DNA from: Geovibrio thiophilus
GTDB taxonomy: Bacteria; Chrysiogenota; Deferribacteres; Deferribacterales; Geovibrionaceae
NCBI RefSeq assembly: GCF_004087915.1
Contig: NZ_CP035108.1
Coordinates: 1,488,001-1,552,000, forward strand
Direction of reading: 5' to 3'
Length of the DNA: 64,000 bases
The translations under genes were made by a program, and so were the position numbers. The notes below the pieces were generated by a model. The model saw only the letters and a list, made by a program, of their open reading frames with translations. It ran no database searches and had not been told where the DNA came from. This document shows positions 17,101 to 25,907 of the stretch, in pieces; the first letter of the stretch is position 1; the number at the start of each line of letters is the position of its first letter.

Positions 17101-17135
17101 AAAAGCCGGAGCGTTCAGCGTTCCGGCTTTTTTCA
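17101..17135 (+). terminator. Terminator after AhbD-like gene
   Basis: A perfect 10-bp stem, AAAAGCCGGA with TCCGGCTTTT, has an 11-base loop and is followed by further T residues, 28 bases after the stop codon. Confidence 0.92.
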
Positions 17136-17247
17136 TTTTTTATTCCCGCTGTTTTAAAATCAAACGTGTTTCATTATTAGAAAAGCGAATAATCCCCATA
17201 TGGCGGCATTGTCCGCTCAAAGTTAATAATTTTCATATGTCTTTATA

Positions 17248-17285
17248 TTGAACTGCTTGACATGGTTCAAATTCTGTTTTATTAT
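17248..17285 (+). promoter_or_regulatory. Promoter of the nitrilase/CoA-transferase genes with inverted repeat
   Basis: TTGACA (17257-17262), a 17-base spacer and TATTAT (17280-17285) make one of the best sigma-70 promoters in the window. The -35 is bracketed by TTGAAC (17248) and GTTCAA (17265), a 6-N11-6 inverted repeat that could be an operator. Confidence 0.65.
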
Positions 17286-17308
17286 CACCGAAGTTTAAGA
17301 GGGGCTGA

Positions 17309-18091
17309 ATGCGGGTACTATCTCTTCAGCTTCCGATGATTCTCGGGGATATGAAATCCAACAGGGACAAATTCCTATCTGTTTTGTCGGAAGTTATTGA
17401 TGAACAACCTTCAATTATTATCCTGCCTGAGATGTGGGCGACAGGTTTCGACTATGAGAATCTTAACAGATTCAGCAGGCAGACTGAAGAGATTTGTAAC
17501 GATATTTCCGAAAGGCTTAATGAAAATACGCTGGTAATTTCTACTCTGCCGGAATGGAATTATAACAAGGTTTATAACACGGTATATGCGGTTTCATCCT
17601 CAGGTGTTATAGCCTCCTATCGCAAGAATTTTCTGTTTACCCCTCTGAATGAGCATGTATATATCGATAACGGTAAAGGTATTACTGTTTTTGAATTCAT
17701 GGGTGTCAGGGTCGGGCTTCTCCTCTGCTATGAAATCCGTTTTCCCGAGCTTTTCCGCATGACTGCCCGTGCCGGAGCGGAGCTTATAACCGTTCCCGCT
17801 GTATGGGGCGCAATGAAAAAGGATCACTGGCTGACACTTCTGCGCGCACGTGCCATAGAGAACCAGTGCTATATAGCCGGATGTAATACCAGCGTTATGC
17901 ACGGCCGCAAGGATATGCCCTGCGGCTATTCCGCCATGTTTGACCCATGGGGCGAGGCGGTTTATGAGCCTGCGCCTGAGGAAGGTGTGTACACCGGCAT
18001 TGCGGAGCCTGCGAAGGTTGCAGAGATAAGAGAAAAGATTCCGAGTTTCAACGATGCTTTAAACGCTTTTGTAATAGAGAGAAAAAACTAA
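17309..18091 (+). CDS. Nitrilase-superfamily amidohydrolase (omega-amidase-like)
   Basis: A 260-residue single-domain carbon-nitrogen hydrolase. The catalytic Glu lies in IILPEMWATGF, the Lys in YRKNFLF and the nucleophilic Cys in LLLCYEIRFPELFR. The YRKNFLF...E spacing and short length fit the YafV/omega-amidase branch, which hydrolyses alpha-ketoglutaramate or similar dicarboxylate amides; the exact substrate is unknown. It is cytoplasmic, with no signal peptide. It lies 30 bases upstream of the CoA-transferase gene, which has its own strong AAAGGAGG site, so the two are probably co-transcribed. Confidence 0.88.
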   Translation: MRVLSLQLPMILGDMKSNRDKFLSVLSEVIDEQPSIIILPEMWATGFDYENLNRFSRQTEEICNDISERLNENTLVISTLPEWNYNKVYNTVYAVSSSGVIASYRKNFLFTPLNEHVYIDNGKGITVFEFMGVRVGLLLCYEIRFPELFRMTARAGAELITVPAVWGAMKKDHWLTLLRARAIENQCYIAGCNTSVMHGRKDMPCGYSAMFDPWGEAVYEPAPEEGVYTGIAEPAKVAEIREKIPSFNDALNAFVIERKN

Positions 18092-18121
18092 AATAATGAC
18101 ATTAAGCTAAAGGAGGAAAGA

Positions 18122-19681
18122 ATGTCTGAACTTCAGAGCAGGGTTCGTGATAAGAGCCTTCACCATCTTTTTATGAAACCTGAGGACACTATCAAGTTTT
18201 TCAAAGATGCCGACAACAGGGTTATGGATCTCGGCTGGTCCGGTTTCACACCAGTTGGCTATCCTAAAGTTGTACCCATTGCCCTTGCTGACTATGTTGA
18301 AAAAAACAGCCTTCAGGGAAAATGGAAGTTCAACCTTTTCATAGGCGCGTCAGTCGGTTCTGAAACCGAAAACAGATGGGCAACACTCGATATGATCGAC
18401 AGAAGATGGCCGTACCAGACGGGTAAGGACATCGGAAAGGGGATCAACTCCGGTAAAATCAGAATGGGCGACAAACACCTCTCCATGTTCGCTCAGGATC
18501 TCAGATACGGCTTCTACACCAAAGACAGAGGCGGTAAGCTTGACGTTGCCATCATTGAGGCAACCGCAATCACGGAAAACGGTGATATAATCCTTGCCGG
18601 TTCTGTGGGTGCTGCTCCTGAAATCATTGACATAGCTGATAAAATAATCATCGAAATCAATACCGGCATGCCCTCTCTGGAAGGTATGCACGACATTATG
18701 ATGACAGATCTTCCTCCTTACAGAAAGATCATCCCCATCACTGACGTGCGTCAGCGCTGCGGAACGCCCTTTGTTCCCACAAATAAAAGCAAAATCGTTG
18801 CTATAGTTGAGTCCAAGCTTCCTGACAACGGACGCGCGCTCAGAGGAACTGACGATGTTGCTCAGGCTATCGCCGACAACATAGTTGACTTCTTCAGCCA
18901 CGAAGTGAAAGCCGGACGTCTGCCTAAAAACCTTCTGCCTCTTCAGTCAGGCGTCGGTTCAATCGCAAATGCGGTTGTGGGCGGTCTTACAGCTTCTCCC
19001 TTTGAGGATCTCGTTGTTTTCACAGAAGTTCTTCAGGACACTTTCCTTCCCTTCCTTGACTCCGGAAAGTGCAAATACATCAACTGCACATCTCTTTCAC
19101 TTTCAGCGGAAGGCTTCAAAGAGTGGTGGGAAAAATTCGAGTTCTACAAAGACAAAGTTCTTATGAGACCTCAGCAGATCTCCAACAACCCCGAACTTAT
19201 CAGAAGACTCGGCGTTATAGGCATGAACACTCCCCTTGAGTTCGACATATACGCTCACGCCAACTCAACCTGCGCAGGCGGTACAAAAATGCTTAACGGT
19301 ATCGGCGGTTCCGGAGACTTCCTCAGAAACGCTTACCTGTCTATCATGCACTGCCCGTCAGTCCGTGAGTCCAAAACTGACGAATTCGGTATATCAGGCG
19401 TTGTTACAAAAGCTCCCCACGTTGACCACACCGAGGCGGATCTTGACGTTCTGGTTACAGAACAGGGTCTTGCTGACCTTCGCGGACTCGCTCCGAAGGA
19501 CAGAGCGCGCGAAATCATCAAAAAATGCGCTCACCCCGCTTACAAAGATTATCTCACTGACTACCTTGAGAGATCGGAGAAGGCGACCGGTTATCACCAT
19601 GAACCCCACATACTCTCCGAAGCGTACAAAATGCACATCAACCTTGCCGAAAACGGCACAATGCGCTTCTGGAACAAATAA
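18122..19681 (+). CDS. Acetyl-CoA hydrolase/transferase family protein (succinyl-CoA:acetate CoA-transferase-like)
   Basis: A 519-residue class I CoA-transferase of the AarC/Ach1 type. The oxyanion-loop region reads SGVGSIANAVVGGL and the catalytic glutamate lies in VFTEVLQD. A C-terminal GISGVVTKAPHVDHTEADLDVLVTEQG segment closes the fold. Such enzymes activate acetate with succinyl-CoA and replace succinyl-CoA synthetase in acetate-oxidising TCA cycles. Aconitase and malic enzyme in the window fit that role, but hydrolase activity cannot be excluded. AAAGGAGG precedes the ATG, and a terminator follows. Confidence 0.88.
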   Translation: MSELQSRVRDKSLHHLFMKPEDTIKFFKDADNRVMDLGWSGFTPVGYPKVVPIALADYVEKNSLQGKWKFNLFIGASVGSETENRWATLDMIDRRWPYQTGKDIGKGINSGKIRMGDKHLSMFAQDLRYGFYTKDRGGKLDVAIIEATAITENGDIILAGSVGAAPEIIDIADKIIIEINTGMPSLEGMHDIMMTDLPPYRKIIPITDVRQRCGTPFVPTNKSKIVAIVESKLPDNGRALRGTDDVAQAIADNIVDFFSHEVKAGRLPKNLLPLQSGVGSIANAVVGGLTASPFEDLVVFTEVLQDTFLPFLDSGKCKYINCTSLSLSAEGFKEWWEKFEFYKDKVLMRPQQISNNPELIRRLGVIGMNTPLEFDIYAHANSTCAGGTKMLNGIGGSGDFLRNAYLSIMHCPSVRESKTDEFGISGVVTKAPHVDHTEADLDVLVTEQGLADLRGLAPKDRAREIIKKCAHPAYKDYLTDYLERSEKATGYHHEPHILSEAYKMHINLAENGTMRFWNK

Positions 19682-19684
19682 TTG

Positions 19685-19717
19685 CAAGGGCGGCTCTGAA
19701 AAGGGCTGCCCTTTTTT
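19685..19717 (+). terminator. Terminator after CoA-transferase gene
   Basis: An imperfect stem, AAGGGC with GCCCTT extended by a G-T wobble and two GC pairs, ends in seven T residues, a few bases after the stop codon. Confidence 0.85.
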
Positions 19718-19773
19718 TCATTTCAGCCATATTTTCCGTAACTTCATCTCCGTATTCTGTTTTCCGATAATGC

Positions 19774-19800
19774 TCAAGTTTTTTCCGTTTTAGCCGATAA
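19774..19800 (+). promoter_or_regulatory. Sigma-28 (FliA) promoter upstream of the DUF5610 gene
   Basis: TCAAGTTT (19774-19781), exactly 11 bases, then GCCGATAA (19793-19800). The flagellar sigma-28 consensus is TAAAGTTT-N11-GCCGATAA, so the match is 15 of 16 with ideal spacing. It lies 187 bases before the start codon. The rest of the 306-base gap holds the previous terminator and an untranslated leader in which I see no gene. Confidence 0.75.
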
Positions 19801-19987
19801 TATACACATGCCGCGGAAGAAGGAAGTGACGCGCCTTTAGGTTCGCCGCATATGCGAAGCTTCGTCATTAAACATCGATGTAACCCTCACAATTCAAAGG
19901 ATTGAAAAGCCCTTTTTTATTGCGGATATTTTTGCGTCCGTTTTCAAAGAGGGCAGGACTAAGGACAGTATTTACGGAGGTAATATC

Positions 19988-20662
19988 ATGCAGTCGATGA
20001 CACTGAGCATGACGAGCACCCGCTTTGAGGCGACAGCCTATTCATCAAAACGCGGATCATCAAACAGGGAAGCGGCAAGCGCTCCCGCATACCAGACCGG
20101 CAATAAGGCAGGCAGCAGATATGTAAGCAGCGGTTCCGCTTTCATACTTGATATAGCAGGGCTGAAAGAAGGAGCGCAGAGCTTCGCTTCCTATCTCAAC
20201 AGTGAAACTTCTCAGAATGAGAGCCTGAATTATCAGGGCTTCAAAATGAAGATTCAGTCTGTTACCATCGAAGCCTTCTCCGAACAGAACAGAGAGCATG
20301 CGAGAATAAGCGAAGGTTTCAGATTCAGCTATACTTCGATTGAGATTTCCATGGAACAGAGCTCATCTGCGGAAGAGCCGTCAGACCTTTACGACAGCTA
20401 TTTCGGCGATGAAGCGTACTGGGGCGCTGAGAAAACATCCGGAAGGATAATGGATTTCATCAAATCCATAGCCGGAGGCGATCCGGAAAGACTTGAGCAG
20501 GCAAAAAACGGTGCCGTAAAAGGCTATAAAAGCGTGGAAAGTCAGCTTGGGCAGATGCCGCAGGTTTGCGTGGATACTCTGGAACTCCTCATGGAGAAAA
20601 TAGACGTCTATAAGGAAGAGATAACAGCAGCAGTACAGCAGCCCGTTGATTTGACTGCATAG
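19988..20662 (+). CDS. DUF5610-domain protein, probable motility-regulon member
   Basis: A 224-residue protein with a Ser/Thr-rich, low-complexity N-terminal half and no signal peptide. The C-terminal part (KTSGRIMDFIKSIAGGDPERLE..., then KGYKSVESQLGQMPQV) matches the pattern of DUF5610, a domain of unknown function common in flagellated bacteria. An ideal ACGGAGG ribosome site precedes the ATG. The only recognisable upstream promoter is of the sigma-28 type, implying expression together with late flagellar genes. It is monocistronic and shares a bidirectional terminator with aconitase. Confidence 0.75.
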   Translation: MQSMTLSMTSTRFEATAYSSKRGSSNREAASAPAYQTGNKAGSRYVSSGSAFILDIAGLKEGAQSFASYLNSETSQNESLNYQGFKMKIQSVTIEAFSEQNREHARISEGFRFSYTSIEISMEQSSSAEEPSDLYDSYFGDEAYWGAEKTSGRIMDFIKSIAGGDPERLEQAKNGAVKGYKSVESQLGQMPQVCVDTLELLMEKIDVYKEEITAAVQQPVDLTA

Positions 20663-20670
20663 AAAAAAAT

Positions 20671-20702
20671 AAGCCCCGCGGAAATATGCTCCCGCGGGGC
20701 TT
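20671..20702. terminator. Bidirectional terminator between the DUF5610 gene and acnA
   Basis: An 11-bp perfect GC-rich stem, AAGCCCCGCGG with CCGCGGGGCTT, has a 10-base loop between two convergent stop codons. An A run lies on the left side, giving T residues for minus-strand termination. Confidence 0.88.
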
Positions 20703-20708
20703 GTGTGA

Positions 20709-23354
20709 TCAGATCATCAGTTTTCTTAAAACGAAATCCAGAATTCCGCCGTGTTTGAAGTATTCGATCTCTATGTCGGTGTCAAGTCTGCACATGGTGT
20801 CAAACTCAGTCACCTTGCCGTCCGGCTTAACAGCCTTCACTTTAATTGTGCATCTGGGGGTTACGTCGGGCAATCCTTCTATTGTGAAGGTCTCCGAACC
20901 GTCCAGACCTAGGTTTTTCCAGCCCTGATCATTCTTAAAGACCAGCGGCAGAACGCCCATTCCCGCAAGGTTGCTTCTGTGTATTCTCTCAAAACTTTCG
21001 GCTATGACAGCCCTTATTCCCAGAAGCTTGGTTCCCTTCGCTGCCCAGTCACGGGATGAACCTGTGCCGTATTCCTTGCCACCGAGGATAACTGTAGGTA
21101 TTCCTGATTCAATGTATTTCATTGAGGCGTCATAGATGAACATCTCTTCGCCTGTGGGCACATATTTTGTATATCCGCCTTCTTTCGGCTCCACGAGCTT
21201 GTTTTTGATCCTCACATTGCCGAATGTTCCGCGCATCATAACCTCATGGTTGCCCCTTCTGGAGCCGTAGGAGTTGAAGTCATCCTTGGCGTTGCCGTGG
21301 GCTATGAGATACTGGCCTGCGGGATAATCGGGCATTATCGAACCTGCGGGGCTGATGTGGTCTGTGGTTACCGAATCTCCGAGCAGCGCTATCACTCTTG
21401 CGTTTCTTATGTCCGTTATGGGAGCAGGCACCGGTTTGAAGCCTTCAAAGAATGGAGGTCTGCGGATGTACGTGGAGTCCTTCTGCCAGTCGAAGATTTC
21501 GCTCTGGTTGGCGGAAAGCGCAGCCCAGAACTTGTCTCCTTCGAGTATACGTCCGTATTCCTTGAGGTAGTCATCGCTGGAAAGGCTTGATTCCACAAGA
21601 GCCCATATCTCTTCCGATGTAGGCCATATGTCTTTGAGATACACGGGCTCATCATTCGGGTTGAAGGCTATGGGGTCGGTGTCCATGTTGATGTTTACGG
21701 TTCCGGCGAGAGCATAAGCCACAACAAGCATCGGCGAGGCGAGGAAATTCGCACGGACATTGGCGTGAATGCGCGCCTCAAAGTTTCTGTTGCCGGAAAG
21801 AACTGCGGCTACGGACATTTTATTGTCCTTAACTGTTTTTTCGATGATAGGATGAAGCGGACCGGAGTTGCCTATGCAGGTGGTACAGCCGAACCCTGCG
21901 GTATGGAATCTAAGCGCCTGAAGGTAAGGCATGAGACCCGATTTTTCAAGATAGTCGGTGACTACCTTTGAGCCCGGGGCTAAGCTTGTCTTCACATATG
22001 CGGGAACACGCAGTCCCCTCATCACGGCTTTCTTCGCCACCAGTCCGGCGCCAATCATAACAAACGGGTTTGATGTGTTTGTACATGAAGTGATGGCGGC
22101 TATGACAACGGAACCGTTTTTAAGCGTAAAGTTTTCACCCTGAAGAGTGAGCGGTACTTCCGCGCCTTTGCCGGCGTAGTCGTCCATGACTTTAGGCAGA
22201 TCTTTAAGGATTATCCTGTCCTGAGGTCTGGCAGGACCGGCGACACATGGTTTAATAGTGGAAAGGTCAAGCTCAACTACCTTGGTATATTCGGGCGTAA
22301 CGGAATCATCATAGAAAAGTCCGTTCGCTTTGGTATATTTCTCAACAAGATCAGCTTCTTCGACTCTGCCTGTGAATCGGAGATAACGCAGTGTTTCTGC
22401 GTCAACAGGGAAAAATGTCATTGTAGCGCCGAACTCAGGACTCATGTTGGATATTGTGGCTCTGTCCGGTATTTTAAGGGCTTTTATGCCGGGACCGAAG
22501 GCCTCAACAAATTTCTCAACCACTTTATGCTTCCGGAGGAGCTCGGTTATTGTAAGGATAACATCCGTTCCGGTGATTCCTTCGGCGATTGTTCCTGTGA
22601 GCTTAAGCCCTATAACCTCGGGAATGGGCATATAGTAAGGCTGACCGAGCATTACCGCCTCTGCCTCGATTCCCCCGACACCCCAGCCCATGACTCCGAT
22701 TGCGTTGATCATGGGCGTGTGTGAGTCTGTGCCGACCAGAGTATCGCAAATGGCTACCGTCTCGCCGTCTATCTGGCGTGTGTCAATCACTTTGCCGAGA
22801 TACTCAAGGTTCACCTGATGACAGATCCCCGAGCTGGGCGGAACTATGCGTACATTGAGAAACGCTTTCTGAGCCCACTTGAGCACAGCGTAGCGTTCGC
22901 CGTTGCGTCTGTATTCACAGTCAACGTTTTTATCAAGACTGTCCTCACTGCCGAAATAGTCCACCTGAACGGAGTGGTCAACGATGAGATCCACAGGGAC
23001 AAGCGGATTGATAACGGAAGGATTTTTGCCCGCTTCATTAACTGCGTCTCTCATTGCGGCGAGATCAACTATGCCGGGTATGCCTGTGTAATCCTGCATT
23101 ATAACCCTTGCAGGGTGATACGGAATTTCCTTCGGAGCATCGTATGTGGGCTTCCAGTTCGCCACATCCAGAACATCCTCTTCGGTGACAATATGCCCGT
23201 CAAGCTTTCTGAGCATATTTTCAACAAGAACCCTGATGGAGTAGGGGAGTCTTTTGATATTTGCCAGACCGTTCTTCTCCAGCTTGGTAATGTCGTACAT
23301 GACGACTTTGCCCTTTGAGGTTTCCAGAATCTTCTTGTAATCCGATTTGAGCAT
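20709..23354 (-). CDS. acnA: Aconitate hydratase A
   Basis: An 881-residue AcnA/IRP1-type aconitase interconverting citrate and isocitrate. The 4Fe-4S ligands are in TSCTNTSNP and in CTTCIGNSG. The C-terminal swivel domain contains YGTGSSRDWAAKG, with the catalytic Ser of GSSRD. Length is standard. It lies 11 bases after the slipin gene on the same strand, and GGAGG precedes the ATG. With the CoA-transferase upstream and malic enzyme at 60 kb it indicates a working TCA cycle. Confidence 0.97.
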   Translation of the reverse strand: MLKSDYKKILETSKGKVVMYDITKLEKNGLANIKRLPYSIRVLVENMLRKLDGHIVTEEDVLDVANWKPTYDAPKEIPYHPARVIMQDYTGIPGIVDLAAMRDAVNEAGKNPSVINPLVPVDLIVDHSVQVDYFGSEDSLDKNVDCEYRRNGERYAVLKWAQKAFLNVRIVPPSSGICHQVNLEYLGKVIDTRQIDGETVAICDTLVGTDSHTPMINAIGVMGWGVGGIEAEAVMLGQPYYMPIPEVIGLKLTGTIAEGITGTDVILTITELLRKHKVVEKFVEAFGPGIKALKIPDRATISNMSPEFGATMTFFPVDAETLRYLRFTGRVEEADLVEKYTKANGLFYDDSVTPEYTKVVELDLSTIKPCVAGPARPQDRIILKDLPKVMDDYAGKGAEVPLTLQGENFTLKNGSVVIAAITSCTNTSNPFVMIGAGLVAKKAVMRGLRVPAYVKTSLAPGSKVVTDYLEKSGLMPYLQALRFHTAGFGCTTCIGNSGPLHPIIEKTVKDNKMSVAAVLSGNRNFEARIHANVRANFLASPMLVVAYALAGTVNINMDTDPIAFNPNDEPVYLKDIWPTSEEIWALVESSLSSDDYLKEYGRILEGDKFWAALSANQSEIFDWQKDSTYIRRPPFFEGFKPVPAPITDIRNARVIALLGDSVTTDHISPAGSIMPDYPAGQYLIAHGNAKDDFNSYGSRRGNHEVMMRGTFGNVRIKNKLVEPKEGGYTKYVPTGEEMFIYDASMKYIESGIPTVILGGKEYGTGSSRDWAAKGTKLLGIRAVIAESFERIHRSNLAGMGVLPLVFKNDQGWKNLGLDGSETFTIEGLPDVTPRCTIKVKAVKPDGKVTEFDTMCRLDTDIEIEYFKHGGILDFVLRKLMI

Positions 23355-23365
23355 ACAGCCTCCTC

Positions 23366-24115
23366 CTACTTGGGTAATCTATCCATAAACTTGCTTATCA
23401 GATCAATAGGCAGCGGGAACACAATAGTTGAGTTCTTTTCGGATGCTATCTCCGTGAGTGTCTGCAAATATCTTAACTGTATTGTAACAGGGTTTTTGGA
23501 CATTATCTCGCTTGCCTCGGCGAGCTTTTCCGCAGACTGCATTTCACCTTGAGCGTGTATGATTTTGGCTCTTCTTTCCCTTTCGGCTTCCGCCTGTTTC
23601 GCCATAGCTCTCTGCATTTCGCTGGGCAGGTCTACATGCTTCATCTCAACGGAACTGACCTTAACCCCCCAAGGGTCGGTCTGCTTATCGATAACTGTCT
23701 GAAGTTCATCGTTGATCTGCTCACGGTTGGAGAGAAGGTCATCAAGCTCAAACTGACCCAGAATGCTTCTCAGGGTTGTCTGCGCGAGCTGGCTTGTGGC
23801 GTAGTAGTAATCCTCTACTTCAAGAACAGCATTTTCAGGCTTGAGAATCCGGAAATAGATAACCGCGTTGACTTTAACGGAAACATTGTCTTTTGTGATT
23901 ATATCCTGCGGAGGAACGTCCATGACCACCGTACGGAGGTTAACCTTTGCCATTTTCTCCAGAACGGGTATCAGGATGATAAGCCCGGGACCTCTTACGC
24001 CGGAAAATCTTCCGAGCCGGAAAATAACCCCGCGCTCGTATTCTTTAAGCACTCTGACAGAGTTTGCCAGCAATACGACTGCTAAGAGCACCAGCACGCC
24101 TAAGGATGGAAACAT
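23366..24115 (-). CDS. Slipin/stomatin-like SPFH membrane protein
   Basis: The start is at ATG 24115 with GGAGG five bases upstream; a TTG four codons earlier is in frame. The 249 residues begin with one membrane helix ([18 protein letters not shown]), then the SPFH domain ([21 protein letters not shown]) with the slipin motif [17 protein letters not shown], and a coiled coil rich in Ala/Glu/Lys ([18 protein letters not shown]). Slipins scaffold membrane microdomains and usually pair with an NfeD protease partner, which is absent here. Its coupling to acnA is unusual and functionally unexplained. Confidence 0.92.
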   Translation of the reverse strand: MFPSLGVLVLLAVVLLANSVRVLKEYERGVIFRLGRFSGVRGPGLIILIPVLEKMAKVNLRTVVMDVPPQDIITKDNVSVKVNAVIYFRILKPENAVLEVEDYYYATSQLAQTTLRSILGQFELDDLLSNREQINDELQTVIDKQTDPWGVKVSSVEMKHVDLPSEMQRAMAKQAEAERERRAKIIHAQGEMQSAEKLAEASEIMSKNPVTIQLRYLQTLTEIASEKNSTIVFPLPIDLISKFMDRLPK

Positions 24116-24194
24116 ATTGACCTCCAAATTCTATTTCTGTATCATTTTACACTCAATATCAAAAATTTGCCACACCCGTAAGGAGAAAAATTCC

Positions 24195-25070
24195 ATGGGC
24201 ATAAAAAGTATGACAGGCTACGGAAAAGGTATTTCCGTTTCAGAGAGCTGCGATATAAAGATCGAGATAAAGAGTGTGAACAGCAAGTATCTTGATCTTA
24301 ACATCAGAATGCCCAAATATCTATCCTTTATCGAAATTTCAGTGAAAAACCTCATAAGGGAACGCCTTGAAAGAGGGAAGGTTGATGTCTTTGTTGATGT
24401 AAGTCTTAAAAAATCACAGTATAAGCCGAAGCTTAACAAAGAACTTCTTCAGGGATATATCAACGCGCTTAACGCCGCTAAGGATGAGTTTTCGCTTGAC
24501 GGAAGCCTTTCTCTGGATCATGTTATCTCCCTTCCTGACGTTATCGGGACGGAAGAGGACGACAGCCTCGGCGATACGGCGGGCAAGGTGCTTATGGACG
24601 CTCTGAAAGCAGCCCTTGACGGGCTGGAAGCCATGAGAATGAACGAAGGACAGGCGCTTAAGGCGGATCTCCTTGAACGTATAGCGATTCTGGAAGAAAT
24701 GAATCGTGAGATTGATGAAAACCGCAAAGATGTTTATAATTACTGGTATGATAAGTATACGGCAAGGGTCAGGGAGCTTCTGCCTGAAGGCTTCTCCGAC
24801 GAGAGGATAATTCAGGAAGCCGCTCTTTACGCTGAAAGAAGCGATATAAGCGAAGAAGTTACCCGGATATACGCCCACGCTGAGCATATGCGGCAGATAG
24901 TGAATTCCAAAACCGCCTGCGGCAAAAAGCTGGACTTCCTCTGTCAGGAGTTCAACAGGGAGTTCAATACAATCGGCTCAAAAAGCAGTAAAATAGGCAT
25001 AATCAATAATGTTGTCAGGGCTAAAAGCGAGCTTGACAGAATCCGCGAGCAGGTGCAGAACATTGTATGA
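24195..25070 (+). CDS. YicC family endoribonuclease
   Basis: The start is ATG 24195 after AGGAG. The upstream in-frame extension overlaps the divergent slipin gene and is rejected. The 291 residues open with KSMTGYGKG, the invariant YicC signature. The C-terminal DUF1732 part ends FLCQEFNREFNTIGSKSS. E. coli YicC is an endoribonuclease that promotes degradation of the sRNA RyhB. Here it heads a conserved yicC-gmk-rpoZ-coaBC cluster. Its TGA overlaps the gmk start. The 79-base gap to the slipin gene must hold both divergent promoters. Confidence 0.93.
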   Translation: MGIKSMTGYGKGISVSESCDIKIEIKSVNSKYLDLNIRMPKYLSFIEISVKNLIRERLERGKVDVFVDVSLKKSQYKPKLNKELLQGYINALNAAKDEFSLDGSLSLDHVISLPDVIGTEEDDSLGDTAGKVLMDALKAALDGLEAMRMNEGQALKADLLERIAILEEMNREIDENRKDVYNYWYDKYTARVRELLPEGFSDERIIQEAALYAERSDISEEVTRIYAHAEHMRQIVNSKTACGKKLDFLCQEFNREFNTIGSKSSKIGIINNVVRAKSELDRIREQVQNIV

Positions 25071-25689
25071 CAGAAAAAGATTCAGGCAGGGCAAGCTTTT
25101 TGTGGTGAGCGCTCCCAGCGGAGCGGGCAAGACTACCCTGTGCAGTAAGCTTCTGGAAAACAACAAGGCGCTTCGGTACTCCATTTCGTACACCACCAGA
25201 AAACCCAGATTTGATGAAGCGCACGCGGCGGACTATTTCTTCGTTGATGTCCCTGAGTTCAGACGCATGATTGATGAAGGCGAATTTATCGAATGGGCTG
25301 AGGTGCACGGCAACTATTACGGCACCTCAAGACGCACTGTTGAAGGCATAATAGACGAAGGCGGCGACGTTCTGCTTGATATAGATCCGCAGGGCGCACG
25401 TCAGCTTAAAGCCACTCTCGGCTATGGCGTATATATATTCATAACCGCTCCCAGTATTAAGGAACTTGAAAAACGCCTTAGAAACCGCCGAACCGAACCG
25501 GAAGACGTTATGCGGCTTCGCCTTGATAATGCCCGCAAAGAACTTCGCCTTTTCAGCGAATATGACTATATTATAATGAACAGAGACTTTGAAGAAGCAT
25601 ACAAACATCTTGAATCAGTCTATATTGCCGAACATCTCAGGACAAAAGATGTCAGGGACATATACGAGTTGATGGAAGAGGAGGAGTAG
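25063..25689 (+). CDS. gmk: Guanylate kinase
   Basis: No ATG is available in frame. TTG 25063, overlapping the yicC stop, gives 208 residues, the normal length. The P-loop SAPSGAGKTT is followed by the GMP-binding segment SISYTTRKPR and by YFFVDVPEFRRMIDEGEFIEWAEVHGNYYGT, which contains the GMP-contacting residues. It phosphorylates GMP to GDP. Position between yicC and rpoZ is strongly conserved in bacteria. Confidence 0.95.
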   Translation: MYDRKRFRQGKLFVVSAPSGAGKTTLCSKLLENNKALRYSISYTTRKPRFDEAHAADYFFVDVPEFRRMIDEGEFIEWAEVHGNYYGTSRRTVEGIIDEGGDVLLDIDPQGARQLKATLGYGVYIFITAPSIKELEKRLRNRRTEPEDVMRLRLDNARKELRLFSEYDYIIMNRDFEEAYKHLESVYIAEHLRTKDVRDIYELMEEEE

Positions 25690-25694
25690 ATTTT

Positions 25695-25907
25695 ATGCCA
25701 ATGCTCGACATTGAGAAGAGAATTAAGGATGACAAGATGAAAAGCCGCTTTAAGCTTGTGAGACTTGCCGGCATCCGCGCGAAACAGCTTAACAGAATGA
25801 AGGACGGTGACATACCTGCCAAGCTTGAGAGATACCACAAAGTTACAACTAACGCTCTTGATGAAATAATCGAGAAAGCAATAGACTTCGAGGAGACAGA
25901 TGGCTAA
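25695..25907 (+). CDS. rpoZ: RNA polymerase omega subunit
   Basis: A 70-residue protein. The central segment SRFKLVRLAGIRAKQLN corresponds to the conserved omega motif (ryrLV..aakRArql), and KVTTNALDEI follows. It assists RNA polymerase assembly and ppGpp responses. Its place directly after gmk and overlapping coaBC by 8 bases is the textbook order. The N-terminus (MPMLDIEKRIKDDK) is slightly unusual but in line with delta-type homologues. Confidence 0.9.
   Translation: MPMLDIEKRIKDDKMKSRFKLVRLAGIRAKQLNRMKDGDIPAKLERYHKVTTNALDEIIEKAIDFEETDG

Noticed and set aside
23868-24194. Extended N-terminus for YicC
   Set aside because: The upstream in-frame part is antisense to the slipin gene and the family signature starts right at ATG 24195 behind AGGAG.
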